Positions 44,987 to 54,283 are shown, counted from the first letter of the stretch. The stretch is 64,000 nt of DNA from an uncultured Saprospiraceae bacterium (GCA_937926205.1 CALEYL010000075.1:186001-250000), one strand, 5' to 3'. Numbers and translations are program-made. The notes: generated from the sequence alone by a model not told the origin.

Positions 44987-45457
44987 TTATTTAAAGATGT
45001 TCCTGACTTCAGAGGCAACCAGCGCAAGCACAGCAAGGCCAAACATGACGTACATGGTTGTTAATCCGCCTCCCAGCAACTTCTGGGTACTGTCAGATAC
45101 GCCCATTTTTACTGCAGCGGCGCCAACAATTCCTGTATGATCAGGTTGTGAAAGCGAATAAGAAACAACAAATATGGCAACCATGGCAACAATACCGATG
45201 ATGCTTTGCAGCGATTCTCTGAAATTGGTAGCCGTCTGATAAATAGCAAACCCGACAGCAAGAAGGGCTGCAATGATAAAGTAGCCAAATGAGCCAAGTA
45301 ATCCGACATCGAATATACCTGTTGTGTATTTTGTTTCTTTAGGCAATGCATCCAAAGACTCTTGCCCTCCGAGCCAAAAGATCAGAAACAGGATGGCCAA
45401 TAAAGCCCCTAATCCGAACGCCAGCAGCTGCCCGTTTTTTGTTAGAAATTTATACAT
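44987..45457 (-). CDS. Uncharacterised membrane protein within the exbB-exbD operon
   Basis: A 156-residue protein with four membrane segments (about 10-30, 50-70, 84-102 and 132-151) and a short loop rich in Gly/Ala/Ser between the third and fourth. I do not recognise a named family; a gene of this type commonly sits between exbB and exbD in Bacteroidota, which suggests an accessory part of the motor. It is 14 bases after exbB and 7 bases before exbD. Confidence 0.8.
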   Translation of the reverse strand: MYKFLTKNGQLLAFGLGALLAILFLIFWLGGQESLDALPKETKYTTGIFDVGLLGSFGYFIIAALLAVGFAIYQTATNFRESLQSIIGIVAMVAIFVVSYSLSQPDHTGIVGAAAVKMGVSDSTQKLLGGGLTTMYVMFGLAVLALVASEVRNIFK

Positions 45458-45471
45458 AGCAGATCAGATTC

Positions 45472-46215
45472 TTATTTCTTGAAAATGTTGTTTGCAGCCA
45501 GAATGTCCATCAAACCAATAGAAGAATCTTCCATTTTGTTGGTGATGCTGTCAATCTTACTGATGATATAGTTGTAAAACAACTGAAGAATGATGGCTAC
45601 AACAAGACCGAATACCGTTGTCAAAAGGGCAACTTTGATACCACCCGCAACAACTGTAGGAGAAATATCACCTACTGCTTCGATTTTGTCAAAAGCCCCG
45701 ATCATCCCGATAACCGTTCCAAGGAACCCAAGCATCGGCGCCAAAGCGATGAACAAACCGATCCAAACCAGACCTTTTTCCAAAAGTCCCATTTGTACGC
45801 TACCGTATGAAACGATGGCTTTTTCTACAGCTTCAGGGCCGTCTTTGGTGTTTTTCAGGCCTTCGTACAAAGTACTTGCTGCTGGTCCCTGAGTTGCTTT
45901 GCATACTTCCATGGCGCCATCCACATTTCCGGTTTTGAGTTCTTCATTGATTCTATCCAACAGCCTGTCCGTATTGGTAGAAGCGATGTTGAGGGAAATG
46001 ATACGTTCAATGCAGAGCGCAAGGCCGAGAATCAAACACAGCAAAACGGGCGACATCCACACAGGGTCACCATCTATGAAGTACTTCTTGATCAACTGAT
46101 AGCCTCCCGGGCCTTCAGCGGCAGTTTCAGCAGCAGCATCCTGAGCATAAACCGCGAGGCTGCCGTAGCACACAGAAATTACCAGTACAAGCAAAAGAGT
46201 CACTAACTTTCGCAT
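45472..46215 (-). CDS. exbB: ExbB/TolQ/MotA-type proton channel protein
   Basis: A 247-residue inner-membrane protein from the ATG at 46215. A hydrophobic N-terminal segment ending VYAQ looks like a signal or extra helix, as is usual in Bacteroidota ExbB. A first helix follows at about 56-76 (SPVLLCLILGLALCIERII), then a cytosolic domain, and two helices in the conserved part VWIGLFIALAPMLGFLGTVIGMIGAF (about 150-176) and VVAGGIKVALLTTVFGLVVAIILQL (about 187-211). With ExbD it makes the proton motor for TonB-dependent import. First gene of its operon; a tRNA-Ser gene precedes it. Confidence 0.93.
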   Translation of the reverse strand: MRKLVTLLLVLVISVCYGSLAVYAQDAAAETAAEGPGGYQLIKKYFIDGDPVWMSPVLLCLILGLALCIERIISLNIASTNTDRLLDRINEELKTGNVDGAMEVCKATQGPAASTLYEGLKNTKDGPEAVEKAIVSYGSVQMGLLEKGLVWIGLFIALAPMLGFLGTVIGMIGAFDKIEAVGDISPTVVAGGIKVALLTTVFGLVVAIILQLFYNYIISKIDSITNKMEDSSIGLMDILAANNIFKK

Positions 46216-46285
46216 AGTCAATAAGGTTTTACGATTGTTCTTAATGAAGAGTGAAAAAAATTGATTTCTCATTTAAAAAATCCGG

Positions 46286-46373
46286 CGGAGAGAATGGGAT
46301 TCGAACCCATGATACCCTTTTGGGGTATACACACTTTCCAGGCGTGCCTCTTCAACCACTCGAGCATCTCTCC
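46286..46373 (-). tRNA. tRNA-Ser (anticodon GGA)
   Basis: An 88-base serine tRNA. Acceptor GGAGAGA pairs with TCTCTCC, the anticodon loop CTGGAAA gives GGA, there is a long variable arm (TACCCC paired with GGGGTA-type stem), and the T loop TTCGAAT is intact. CCA is not encoded; the base after the discriminator G is followed by CCGG. It reads UCU and UCC codons. Confidence 0.95.
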
Positions 46374-46533
46374 GAATTATGGGTTGGGTATTGTTGGTAC
46401 CCTACCGGCAAAAATAGACATTAAGAATTGCTTAACAAGTCCAAGCGCTGCAAAAATGAAAAAAAAGATGTAACAATTCAAAATTTTTTAAAAATCAGGC
46501 TTTTTTTTGGTTACGCCGTCAATGTACAAACAA

Positions 46534-47322
46534 TCATTTTGAAAAAGCCAACTTTTTTTCCTCAAATATTTTTAAAGCATTGCGGGTTGTCTGTTCTGCA
46601 ATGACTTCCATGTTTTCCTGTTTCACCTCTGCCAGTCGTTCTGCCACGATGCGGACATAGGCGCTTTCATTGCGTTTTCCGCGAAAAGGAACCGGCGTCA
46701 GGTATGGCGAATCGGTTTCTAAAACTAAGTGTTCCAGACCGATATGCTTCAGCGTTTCGTCCAAACCCGATTTCTTATACGTCAATACGCCGCCGATGCC
46801 AAGCAGAAAACCCAGCGATATGGCCGTTTCGGCCTGCTGCACCGTGCCGCCAAAGCAGTGAAAAATGCCGCGAAGCCGCTTGTCCTTTATCGGTTTCAAC
46901 AAATTTACAACTTCATCGAATGAGTCCCTCAAGTGGATGATGATGGGCAAATCATATTCCAGCGCCCACTCCACCTGGGTTAAAAAAGCGTTTTGCTGTG
47001 CCTCAAAGAACGTTTTGTCCCAGTACAAATCGATGCCTATTTCGCCGATTGCACAAAAAGGACGCTGCTCCAACCAGTATCTGACTATGCTCAGTTCTCT
47101 TTCGTAATCTTCCTTGACGGAACAGGGGTGTAAGCCCATCATGGGAAAACACCTGCCAGGGTAAGCTGCTTCAACAGCCAACATGGCCTCAATGGTCCTG
47201 CTGTCTATATTGGGCAGATAGACGCGCGCTACCCCCGATTCTGATGCCCGTTGCATCATGGCCTCCCGGTCTTCATCAAATTGTTCCAAATAAAGGTGCG
47301 CGTGTGTGTCTGCCAACATCAT
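46534..47322 (-). CDS. tatD: TatD family metal-dependent hydrolase
   Basis: A 262-residue TIM-barrel phosphohydrolase/deoxyribonuclease. Metal ligands appear in order: ADTHAHLY near 4-11, the Glu in IGEIGIDLYWDKTF near 93-106, HLRDSFDE near 129-136, HCFGGTVQQAE near 154-164 and LETDSPYLTP near 203-212. TatD enzymes act as 3'-5' exonucleases on DNA ends and RNA and take part in DNA repair and quality control. Start is the ATG at 47322 or the one immediately after. A -7 box lies 20-27 bases upstream. Single gene. Confidence 0.93.
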   Translation of the reverse strand: MMLADTHAHLYLEQFDEDREAMMQRASESGVARVYLPNIDSRTIEAMLAVEAAYPGRCFPMMGLHPCSVKEDYERELSIVRYWLEQRPFCAIGEIGIDLYWDKTFFEAQQNAFLTQVEWALEYDLPIIIHLRDSFDEVVNLLKPIKDKRLRGIFHCFGGTVQQAETAISLGFLLGIGGVLTYKKSGLDETLKHIGLEHLVLETDSPYLTPVPFRGKRNESAYVRIVAERLAEVKQENMEVIAEQTTRNALKIFEEKKLAFSK

Positions 47323-47631
47323 GTCTGTACAACTGTTTGTACAAAGGTAGAGATTATATTTGGATTGGTTTTGGTGGGTGAAGGGAAGAAAAATTTGAAA
47401 ATTAGTTGTTTTGAAGATTTGGGAATTGATCCTGTCGCTAATTTCAGTTTTTGATCAGCCGTTCTGTTTGCCGGACATAGCCATTCTCTCTCAAGGTCAG
47501 GAAAAACAAACGCCGAGGCAAATCCAGTTGTCGAATGCCAGCGTTTAACGTTCGCTGCTTTTCAAATACACAACAAATTCCACGCATCTTTTACCTTTAC
47601 CCGCGTTTACAAAAAAGAACATCTGCCAAAC
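47323..47631. promoter_or_regulatory. Divergent promoter region between tatD and the RNase H gene
   Basis: The 309-base gap has no gene I can support. On the minus strand TACCTTTG (complement of 47342-47349) is a perfect -7 box for tatD. On the plus strand TACCTTTA near 47592-47599, about 35 bases before the RNase H start, is a near match. No clear -33 is seen for either. Confidence 0.5.
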
Positions 47632-48258
47632 ATGTCCGCAAAACAAAAATACTACGTCGTCTGGCAAGGCTATAAGCCGGGGATTTATACTTCCTGGCCG
47701 GCCTGTCAGGCGCAGATTGACGGTTTTCCCGGCGCGCGCTACAAGTCATTTGAAAGCAAAGCCGAAGCAGAAGCAGCGCTCAAGTCAGGCCCGGCAGCGA
47801 CTGCGAAAACGGCTGGTTCCAAAAAAAGCACTGGCATCGTCTCCCGATCTGCTATCATCTGGGACAGCATCTCGGTGGATGCCGCGTGCAGCGGAAACCC
47901 CGGGGTGATGGAATACCAGGGGGTAACCACCAAAGGCGCACAACAATTGTTCCATCAGAAATTTGACCTCGGCACCAACAACATCGGCGAATTTCTGGGC
48001 ATTGTACACGGATTGGCCATGCTGAAAAAAGAAGGGCGCAACATCCCGATTTACAGCGATTCCATGACCGCGATAAAATGGGTGCGCGATAAAAAAGCCA
48101 AAACCAAACTGGAACACACGCCGGAAACGGCCTACTTATTTGAACTCATCGAACGCGCCGAAACCTGGCTAAAAAAGAACAGTTATTCCAACCCCCTGCT
48201 TAAATGGGAAACCAAATCCTGGGGAGAAATTCCGGCAGATTTCGGGAGAAAGGGCTGA
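47632..48258 (+). CDS. rnhA: Ribonuclease H with N-terminal viroplasmin domain
   Basis: A 208-residue enzyme. Residues 5-45 form a viroplasmin/Caulimovirus VI-type RNA-DNA hybrid binding domain (YYVVWQGYKPGIYTSWPACQAQIDGFPGARYKSF). After a Lys/Ala/Ser linker the RNase H fold starts near 75 with SVDAACSGNP (first catalytic Asp), NIGEFLGIVHGLA (catalytic Glu) and PIYSDSMTAIKWV (second Asp). It removes RNA from RNA-DNA hybrids. This two-domain form is the standard one in Bacteroidota. Convergent with the HD-PycTM gene 22 bases away. Confidence 0.93.
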   Translation: MSAKQKYYVVWQGYKPGIYTSWPACQAQIDGFPGARYKSFESKAEAEAALKSGPAATAKTAGSKKSTGIVSRSAIIWDSISVDAACSGNPGVMEYQGVTTKGAQQLFHQKFDLGTNNIGEFLGIVHGLAMLKKEGRNIPIYSDSMTAIKWVRDKKAKTKLEHTPETAYLFELIERAETWLKKNSYSNPLLKWETKSWGEIPADFGRKG

Positions 48259-48280
48259 TCAAAAACCAGATGTATTGCGA

Positions 48281-49426
48281 TTAACTCAGATAAATCAGGT
48301 AACAAATACCAAACACCACCACCGCTGTCACAATCCCTCCCAGAAATATGGTGTAACATATCCGCAACTGGCGGTACTTGTGCCCCAGTGATTTACCCAA
48401 AAAGAACAAATCGCGCATGATGGCATCTTCCAGCACGCCGTCGTTGTCGATGGTGATGTGCATGCCCTCTTTAAACTTCGCCAGGTCCATTTTGTAAAAA
48501 TTGCCGAAGAAAAACAGGTTGGCGCCTTTTTCTTTGATCATTTGAATATCGGTGAGTCCGGACATGTGGATGGGTCGGGTAGCCAGGGTCGCAAAAACAA
48601 TGGAACAGAGGCAGGTAGCCATCAACAGAATCATCGGCGCCAGCATGTACAGGTTGTTTTTGACGTAAGACGCCGCCAATGGCATCACAATGGTAAGAAT
48701 CAGAGCATTGATGCTGAGCATGATATTCGCCTTGTTATCGGCAAGGCTGCTGAGGTCAAGGTGGTTGCGCAGCGCGGTTTTAAACATCATCTGCGCACTT
48801 TTATTGTCTGAAATATGCGGAACTTCTTTCTTTTTCTTTTCCGGTCTGGCGAGTTTTTTCAGGCGCCACTTATTGAGTTCAAATTGCTCGCCATACAGGC
48901 TTCGTGCGGCTTCTGTATAATACTGGTGCTGTTTAAAAAAGCGGTGGTTCAGATCATACCATTCGGTATCGGAATAGTGTTGCCCCAACATTTGGGCCCA
49001 TTCCTGGCGCAACCCATGCAAAATATCCAGATAACGATTGCTGCCCAAATTGCTCAAATCCGCATCTTTCATCACCTCTTCCATAAGATTGACGGGCACC
49101 CGATCTATTGCGGTAACTGCAATACAGGACAAAACTTTTTTCGTTTTTTCCGCCGGATAGCCTTGTTTTTCCAGCAATTCCTGTGCAATGCGCATGCTCA
49201 CCGCTTCATGTCCGGCGTATTTTTCGGTAAAACCAGTGTCGTGAAACAGGGCAGCTAATTCCAGTATTTCCAACTCTTCCTCACCCAGTTTCAGAATGCC
49301 GCCAAGCTCCAGTACGGCTTTTTGAACGGCGAGGGTGTGGGGGAGATTATGGTAGGCATGCCCCTCACTTAATTTTTCGGTCAGGAGTGTAGCAACTTGT
49401 TGTTCAATCAAAGAAACAATAGACAT
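48281..49426 (-). CDS. HD-domain protein fused to a Pycsar effector-type (PycTM/DUF5706) membrane domain
   Basis: A 381-residue protein of two parts. Residues 1-185 are an HD phosphohydrolase domain: His30, His62-Asp63 in LFHDTGF, His73 and Asp121/Asp123 in KDADLSNLG are candidate metal ligands. After a Lys-rich linker, residues 210-381 match DUF5706/PycTM: LADNKANIMLSINALILTIVMPL at 228-250, helices near 260-281, and a last helix at 358-380. PycTM is the membrane effector of the Pycsar phage-defence system activated by cCMP or cUMP. No pyrimidine cyclase (PycC) gene is adjacent; neighbours are RNase H and a flavin monooxygenase. The HD part could degrade a cyclic nucleotide or control the membrane part. 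That is inference. Confidence 0.85.
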   Translation of the reverse strand: MSIVSLIEQQVATLLTEKLSEGHAYHNLPHTLAVQKAVLELGGILKLGEEELEILELAALFHDTGFTEKYAGHEAVSMRIAQELLEKQGYPAEKTKKVLSCIAVTAIDRVPVNLMEEVMKDADLSNLGSNRYLDILHGLRQEWAQMLGQHYSDTEWYDLNHRFFKQHQYYTEAARSLYGEQFELNKWRLKKLARPEKKKKEVPHISDNKSAQMMFKTALRNHLDLSSLADNKANIMLSINALILTIVMPLAASYVKNNLYMLAPMILLMATCLCSIVFATLATRPIHMSGLTDIQMIKEKGANLFFFGNFYKMDLAKFKEGMHITIDNDGVLEDAIMRDLFFLGKSLGHKYRQLRICYTIFLGGIVTAVVVFGICYLIYLS

Positions 49427-49609
49427 CAGCTGGATTTGTTTATTTCAAGGCCGTAAATCGGTTGTGCACTTACTCATACTGCAACAAGTATGCTTTTGTT
49501 ACATTTGCAATAAGTCTTTTTTCTACAGCATGGGCAAATATAGTTGGGCTCCTCAAAAAAGTATGTACTTTTCACAATCGCTTTCGCAAACGGTATAAAA
49601 CAAAGGTAA

Positions 49610-50791
49610 ATGGCCACTTCTGACACCACTTCTGCAACTTTTGTACAAAACCTTATCATTGGAGCCGGTCCGGCCGGACTGGCAGTTGCCGGACGTCTGA
49701 GGCAATTGGGCATCCCTTTTGAGATGCTTGAAAAAAGTGAACGCATCGCCGATGCCTGGCACCGGCATTACGACCGCCTTTGCCTGCACACGGTAAAAAC
49801 GCTGTCGCACCTGCCGGGTCTCCCCTTTCCGGAAGACTATCCGCTCTATGTGCCGCGACTGAAACTGGTTGAATACTATCAATCTTACGCAGATAAGTAC
49901 CAATTGCACCCCATGACCGGCCAGGAAGTGGTGCATCTTCGCCGAAAAAAAGGCATCTGGCTGGTGCGTACTCCAAAGCAGGATTTCCGTGCGGCCAATG
50001 TCGTCATCGCCACAGGCGCCAACCGCGTTCCGGCCATGCCCCAGTGGCCCGGTCAGGAAACATTTAAAGGGAGCCTGTTGCACAGCAGCGCCTACCAAAA
50101 CGCAAAAGCCTGGTCCGGCAAAAAAGTACTGGTGGTGGGTATGGGCAACTCCGGCGCCGAAATTGCGCTCGACCTTTGTGAAAATGGCGCTGAAACTTTT
50201 CTGTCGATTCGCGGCCCGGTCAATATTGTCCCGCGCGACTTCTGGGGTAATCCAACCCAAAAAACGGCACTGATGTTGTCAAAACTACCCTATTGGCTGG
50301 GAGATGCGATTGGGGTTCTGCTCAGAAAAATTACTGTCGGCGACCTTTCCCGTTTTGGCATCCGCAGTCCGGACATCCCGCCGTCTAAACAATTGCGCGT
50401 TCACGGAAAAACACCCGTGATCGATATTGGTACCGTTGCAAAAATCAAATCCGGCGAAATCAAAGTACTACCCGCCATTCAGCGCTTCACTCCGGATGGG
50501 GTCGTTTTTGAAGATGGAACCCAACTTCCTTTTGACGCCGTTATCCTGGGGACAGGCTACCGCACGCAGCTGACGGATTTTATTGAATATACCAAAGGCC
50601 TGCTCGACGAGAACGACCTGCCCCGCAAGGTGATTGGAGAAGGAGAATTCCATGGCTTGTATTTTGTAGGTTTCGACAATTACACAACCGGAGGCACCCT
50701 GGGCGTCATCAACAGGGATTCGGAAATCGTCGCCAATGTCATTGCTACTCAGGGCGCACAGTGGGCTGAAGAGGCAGAATTACCGGAATGA
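49610..50791 (+). CDS. Flavin-containing monooxygenase-like oxidoreductase (YUCCA-like)
   Basis: A 393-residue FAD/NADPH enzyme. The FAD motif is LIIGAGPAGLAVAGRL near 15-30, the family motif FKGSLLHSSAY near 150-160 stands for FxGxxxHxxxY, the NADPH motif VLVVGMGNSGAEIALDL near 169-185, and ILGTGYRTQL near 308-317. Layout and length resemble plant indole-3-pyruvate monooxygenases and bacterial NAD(P)/FAD-dependent oxidoreductases, so oxygenation of a keto acid or a small amine/sulfide is possible, but the substrate is unknown. Convergent arrangement is absent; purU follows 54 bases downstream on the same strand. Confidence 0.88.
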   Translation: MATSDTTSATFVQNLIIGAGPAGLAVAGRLRQLGIPFEMLEKSERIADAWHRHYDRLCLHTVKTLSHLPGLPFPEDYPLYVPRLKLVEYYQSYADKYQLHPMTGQEVVHLRRKKGIWLVRTPKQDFRAANVVIATGANRVPAMPQWPGQETFKGSLLHSSAYQNAKAWSGKKVLVVGMGNSGAEIALDLCENGAETFLSIRGPVNIVPRDFWGNPTQKTALMLSKLPYWLGDAIGVLLRKITVGDLSRFGIRSPDIPPSKQLRVHGKTPVIDIGTVAKIKSGEIKVLPAIQRFTPDGVVFEDGTQLPFDAVILGTGYRTQLTDFIEYTKGLLDENDLPRKVIGEGEFHGLYFVGFDNYTTGGTLGVINRDSEIVANVIATQGAQWAEEAELPE

Positions 50792-50845
50792 GCTTTCCTT
50801 TTTCAGGAAATTAGCCGCATTTTTGCCGCCCAAAATCATGAAAGC

Positions 50846-51712
50846 ATGAACAGCAAACGAAATACGGCCATACTTCTTACGCATTGTCCTGATCAACAGG
50901 GCATTGTAGCTGCCGTATCCGATTTTTTATACAAAAACAACGGCAATGTGCTCAACCTGGATCAACATGTTGACCAGAATATGCAGCACTTTTTTATGCG
51001 GGTGGAATGGGAATTAGACGGTTTTTCCATCCCGGAATCTAAAATTGATGAGTTTTTCGGGACGCTTATCGGAAACAAGTTCAACATGCAATGGCAATTG
51101 CACTTTTCCGAAAAAAAGCCCCGCATGGCCATCTTTGTTACCAAAATGTCGCATTGCCTCTATGACATTCTGCAGCGTTACATGTCGGGAGAGTGGGCAG
51201 TAGAAATCCCGGTAATCATTGGAAACCACGAAAGCCTGAAATACATCGCCGATCGCTTCGACATTCCTTTCCGGCACTTTGAGATCAATGCCAATAACAA
51301 AGCGGAACAGGAAGCAGCTCAAATTGCCCTTCTTCACGAACTGGAGGTCGATTTTATGGTGCTGGCCCGGTACATGCAGATTTTGTCCGGCGATTTCGTA
51401 AAAACGTTCCCAAACCGAATCATCAACATCCACCACTCGTTTCTGCCGGCTTTCAAAGGCGCCCGCCCCTATCATTCCGCCTACGAACGCGGCGTCAAAA
51501 TCATTGGCGCCACGGGACATTATGTAACGGCGGACCTCGATGAAGGCCCCATCATCGCACAGGACGTCACGCATGTTTCGCACCGCGATTCCATCGAAGA
51601 TATGATCCGCAAAGGCAAAGACCTCGAAAAAGTGGTCCTTTCTGAGGCCATTTGGCTGGAATTACAGCACAAAGTCTTGCCTTATGGCAATAAGACCATT
51701 ATTTTTGACTAA
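50846..51712 (+). CDS. purU: Formyltetrahydrofolate deformylase
   Basis: A 288-residue enzyme that releases formate from 10-formyl-tetrahydrofolate, balancing one-carbon units for purine synthesis. An N-terminal ACT-like regulatory domain (about 6-85; ILLTHCPDQQGIVAAVSDFLYKNNGNVLNLDQHVD) precedes the formyltransferase fold with MAIFVTKMSHCLYDIL near 93-108, the catalytic triad region INIHHSFLPAFKGARPY near 193-209 and GATGHYVTADLDEGPII near 219-235. The start at 50846 follows an ATG three codons earlier that is out of the family alignment. It lies between the monooxygenase and an OmpA lipoprotein gene on the same strand. Confidence 0.95.
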   Translation: MNSKRNTAILLTHCPDQQGIVAAVSDFLYKNNGNVLNLDQHVDQNMQHFFMRVEWELDGFSIPESKIDEFFGTLIGNKFNMQWQLHFSEKKPRMAIFVTKMSHCLYDILQRYMSGEWAVEIPVIIGNHESLKYIADRFDIPFRHFEINANNKAEQEAAQIALLHELEVDFMVLARYMQILSGDFVKTFPNRIINIHHSFLPAFKGARPYHSAYERGVKIIGATGHYVTADLDEGPIIAQDVTHVSHRDSIEDMIRKGKDLEKVVLSEAIWLELQHKVLPYGNKTIIFD

Positions 51713-51752
51713 ATTCGGCTTCATCTAACATCTTATATCTAACGTCTGACCT

Positions 51753-52688
51753 ATGAAATCCATCATCCCTGCCCTGTTGCTGCTATTGATTGCCTCCTCC
51801 GGTTGTGTATCCAGCCGGAAATACGAAGATTCTGAACTGGCGCGGCGCAAACTGCAAGCTGAATACGACGATGCGCGTAAAAAAGCAGCCAATTACGCTG
51901 AAGAAAATTCAGTCATGAGAACCACGCTGGAAAAAGCGCAAACAGACGTCAGCAACCTGCGCAGCGATCTGACTTTGTCCCGCGACCGCTACAACCAATT
52001 GGACAAAACCAATAAAGACCTGCTGGAGCGCTACGATCGCTTGCTGGCGCAAAACGACATGTTGCTGAAAGCCACAGCGACTGAAAAACAGGACCTGCGT
52101 GGCCAACTGGCAGCCAAAGAACTGGAATTGAACGAACGCGAACGCCGCACCCAGCAATTGGAGCGCGACCTCAACGCCCGCGAGCAACGCGTTCAGGAAC
52201 TGGAAGCCGCCATCAGGGACAAAGAAAACAAAATTGCCGATCTGCGCGGCAAAGTGATGCAGGCATTGCGCGGCTTTTCTGACGCCGATTTGAGCGTTCG
52301 CGAAGAAAAAGGGAAAGTATACGTTTCGCTGAGCCAGAACCTGCTTTTTCCTTCCGGCAGCAAAACCATCAATACTGCCGGACGGGAGGCCTTAGCCAAG
52401 CTATCCCAGGTTCTCAATACCAACCCTGAAATCAACATTACCGTTGAAGGACATACCGACAGCGATGGCGACGACGCCCTCAACTGGGATTTGAGCGTGG
52501 GTCGGGCGACCTCAGTCGTGAAAGAACTGACTAAAAATAATGTGGATCCCAAACGCATCATCGCATCCGGCCGGGGCGAGCATTTTCCGGTAGCCGGCAA
52601 TGAAACAGCCGCAGGCAAAGCGCAAAACCGCCGCACGGAGATTATTTTGACGCCGAAATTGGATGTGTTGTATCAGTTGTTGGACTGA
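51753..52688 (+). CDS. OmpA-family outer-membrane lipoprotein
   Basis: A 311-residue lipoprotein. The signal ends IASSG before Cys18. A long coiled coil (about 30-180, heptad-like and rich in Leu, Gln, Arg) leads to a C-terminal OmpA peptidoglycan-binding domain (about 195-305) with NITVEGHTDSDGDDALNWDLSVGRA near 230-254 and IASGRGEHFPV and NRRTEIIL near 270-305. It would tether the outer membrane to the cell wall. It follows purU by 40 bases and converges with the T9SS cargo gene, leaving only 4 bases between stops. Confidence 0.92.
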   Translation: MKSIIPALLLLLIASSGCVSSRKYEDSELARRKLQAEYDDARKKAANYAEENSVMRTTLEKAQTDVSNLRSDLTLSRDRYNQLDKTNKDLLERYDRLLAQNDMLLKATATEKQDLRGQLAAKELELNERERRTQQLERDLNAREQRVQELEAAIRDKENKIADLRGKVMQALRGFSDADLSVREEKGKVYVSLSQNLLFPSGSKTINTAGREALAKLSQVLNTNPEINITVEGHTDSDGDDALNWDLSVGRATSVVKELTKNNVDPKRIIASGRGEHFPVAGNETAAGKAQNRRTEIILTPKLDVLYQLLD

Positions 52689-52692
52689 TCCA

Positions 52693-53631
52693 TTACCGGG
52701 CCACTATGACTCGTTGCACCTCCCTGTGTCCGTTCTCAAACCTAAATTCGAGCAGGTAAAGTCCAGAATCGGGCAAGTGAATACGCTGGGAATAAGCAGT
52801 TGGCTCAACATCATTCACCAACTGGCCGGAGGCATCGTAAATGCGTATTTGCAAAAGCTGATTCGCCTGACCGTCAATGGTCAGGTTAACATTGCCTGAT
52901 GATGGATTGGGGGAAACTTGAACCGAAAACAAATTTTCCCCGGGTTCTTTTGCTGTTACGATGAAGCAATCTTCATTCCCAAATTGAAATAATCCGGTTG
53001 CAGGCGTTCCATAACAACGCAAAGTCCGATCATATTCTACATCACAGAGTTGTGCTTCCCAATTAAACAATTGGATAAAGCTTCCGATATTTTCAGCGAC
53101 CACATCGGTATATTCACCAAAGTAACCCCCTGGATCGTTATCTACTATAGATGAAATATACTGTATGGGTAAATTCTGGCCTTGCACCATAATATTACGT
53201 ACGGAATCTACCTGCAACCTCAACACCGTATCTCCTACAAAATGCTCAAGATCCATTTCATGCATGATGGACCAGGGTTCAAGATTGTATTCATCTCCTT
53301 CTTCTGCATCAAAATCATACATCAAGGTAAAGCGCTGCTTGTATTCATTGTACACCCATACCTTGCCATCTTCTTTGTAAGTATAGAGAGGCATATTGGC
53401 TTCAAAATAGTTGCAGGAAAATCGCTCTTTCCGGATTACACGGCACAATTTGCCTTCAAACAAAACCTCGTCATCTACCCACAACCTGTTGTAGGTAACT
53501 TCAGGAAATGAAAAGAAGGTGTGACGGAAATACCATTCGGCACCGACGGGCGCCCATTCATCAAATTGTCCGAAACAGGGTGTCAAAGCAAATAAGAAGA
53601 TGAGCGGGGAAAGAAAGGAACAGGTTTTCAT
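52693..53631 (-). CDS. Secreted protein with T9SS type A sorting domain
   Basis: A 312-residue exported protein of unknown function. A signal peptide ends CFGQ near 22. The central part (about 25-230) is beta-rich with many aromatic and acidic residues and three cysteines and shows no family that I recognise. Residues 236-312 (VSPNPSSGNVNLTIDG to REVQRVIVAR) form a type A type IX secretion sorting domain, so it is probably carried through the outer membrane and released or attached. It lacks a catalytic motif I can point to. Confidence 0.85.
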   Translation of the reverse strand: MKTCSFLSPLIFLFALTPCFGQFDEWAPVGAEWYFRHTFFSFPEVTYNRLWVDDEVLFEGKLCRVIRKERFSCNYFEANMPLYTYKEDGKVWVYNEYKQRFTLMYDFDAEEGDEYNLEPWSIMHEMDLEHFVGDTVLRLQVDSVRNIMVQGQNLPIQYISSIVDNDPGGYFGEYTDVVAENIGSFIQLFNWEAQLCDVEYDRTLRCYGTPATGLFQFGNEDCFIVTAKEPGENLFSVQVSPNPSSGNVNLTIDGQANQLLQIRIYDASGQLVNDVEPTAYSQRIHLPDSGLYLLEFRFENGHREVQRVIVAR

Positions 53632-53809
53632 GGGTATTGATTATTCGTGTGGATACAAAAATGCCTTACCTGAATAAGCACAATTCGGGATGGCTAAAGT
53701 TAATCCAGTGCTTAGCAAGAGTCTTTTCTTACTTAGATTTAAGTAAATCTGACGACAAAATAACTGCTAGGAATAGCAGTGTCCCGGTGCAGTAACCTAC
53801 ACGCCTGCT

Positions 53810-54283
53810 TTAATACCCGATCCCAATTTTTTTATAAATAAAGTGCAGCAACCACGCCGGGCCAATTAACAAAAACTGCACATCCTCCAAAAAAGACGGC
53901 TTCTTGCCTTCAATTTTGTGGCCAATGAACTGACCGATCCAGGCAACCACGAAGATGCCGAGGGAGACCAGCGCCATTTGTCCGGCATTGCGCCCGATGG
54001 CTTCAAAAATGGCGTTGTTGCCCAGTAACATGGCGCCACCCACCACGATAAAGCCAAGGAACATAGGCAGGGATAAACGCAGGTAATAAGCCAGTGCAGC
54101 CAGTAATAAAACGGCTGCCCAGTTGAAAAATAACGTCCTTTCAGTGAAAAAAGGAATCGCATACAACATGCCAAAAAGGCTGAACATAATGGCCGGTACA
54201 CATACCCAATGGATGAGTTTGTTGGTGGCGTTTTGGTGGCTTTCACCGTACTTCTCTAAAAACCAGTGTATTGTCTTTGCCAT
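53810..54283 (-). CDS. DUF962 (Mpo1-like) membrane protein
   Basis: A 157-residue membrane protein with four hydrophobic segments (about 29-46, 53-69, 71-90 and 102-124). The N-terminal YGESHQNATNKLIHWVCVPAIMFS and the GHKIEGKKPSFLEDV segment near 125-139 match DUF962. The yeast member, Mpo1, is a dioxygenase that shortens 2-hydroxy fatty acids by alpha-oxidation; its conserved histidines are present here (His16, His25, His126). A role in lipid turnover is plausible. Single gene divergent from speA. Confidence 0.85.
   Translation of the reverse strand: MAKTIHWFLEKYGESHQNATNKLIHWVCVPAIMFSLFGMLYAIPFFTERTLFFNWAAVLLLAALAYYLRLSLPMFLGFIVVGGAMLLGNNAIFEAIGRNAGQMALVSLGIFVVAWIGQFIGHKIEGKKPSFLEDVQFLLIGPAWLLHFIYKKIGIGY

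Noticed and set aside
49601..49608. Minus-strand TACCTTTG as a promoter for the HD-PycTM gene
   Set aside because: It overlaps the start of the divergent monooxygenase gene and would leave a leader of more than 170 bases; a chance match is as likely.
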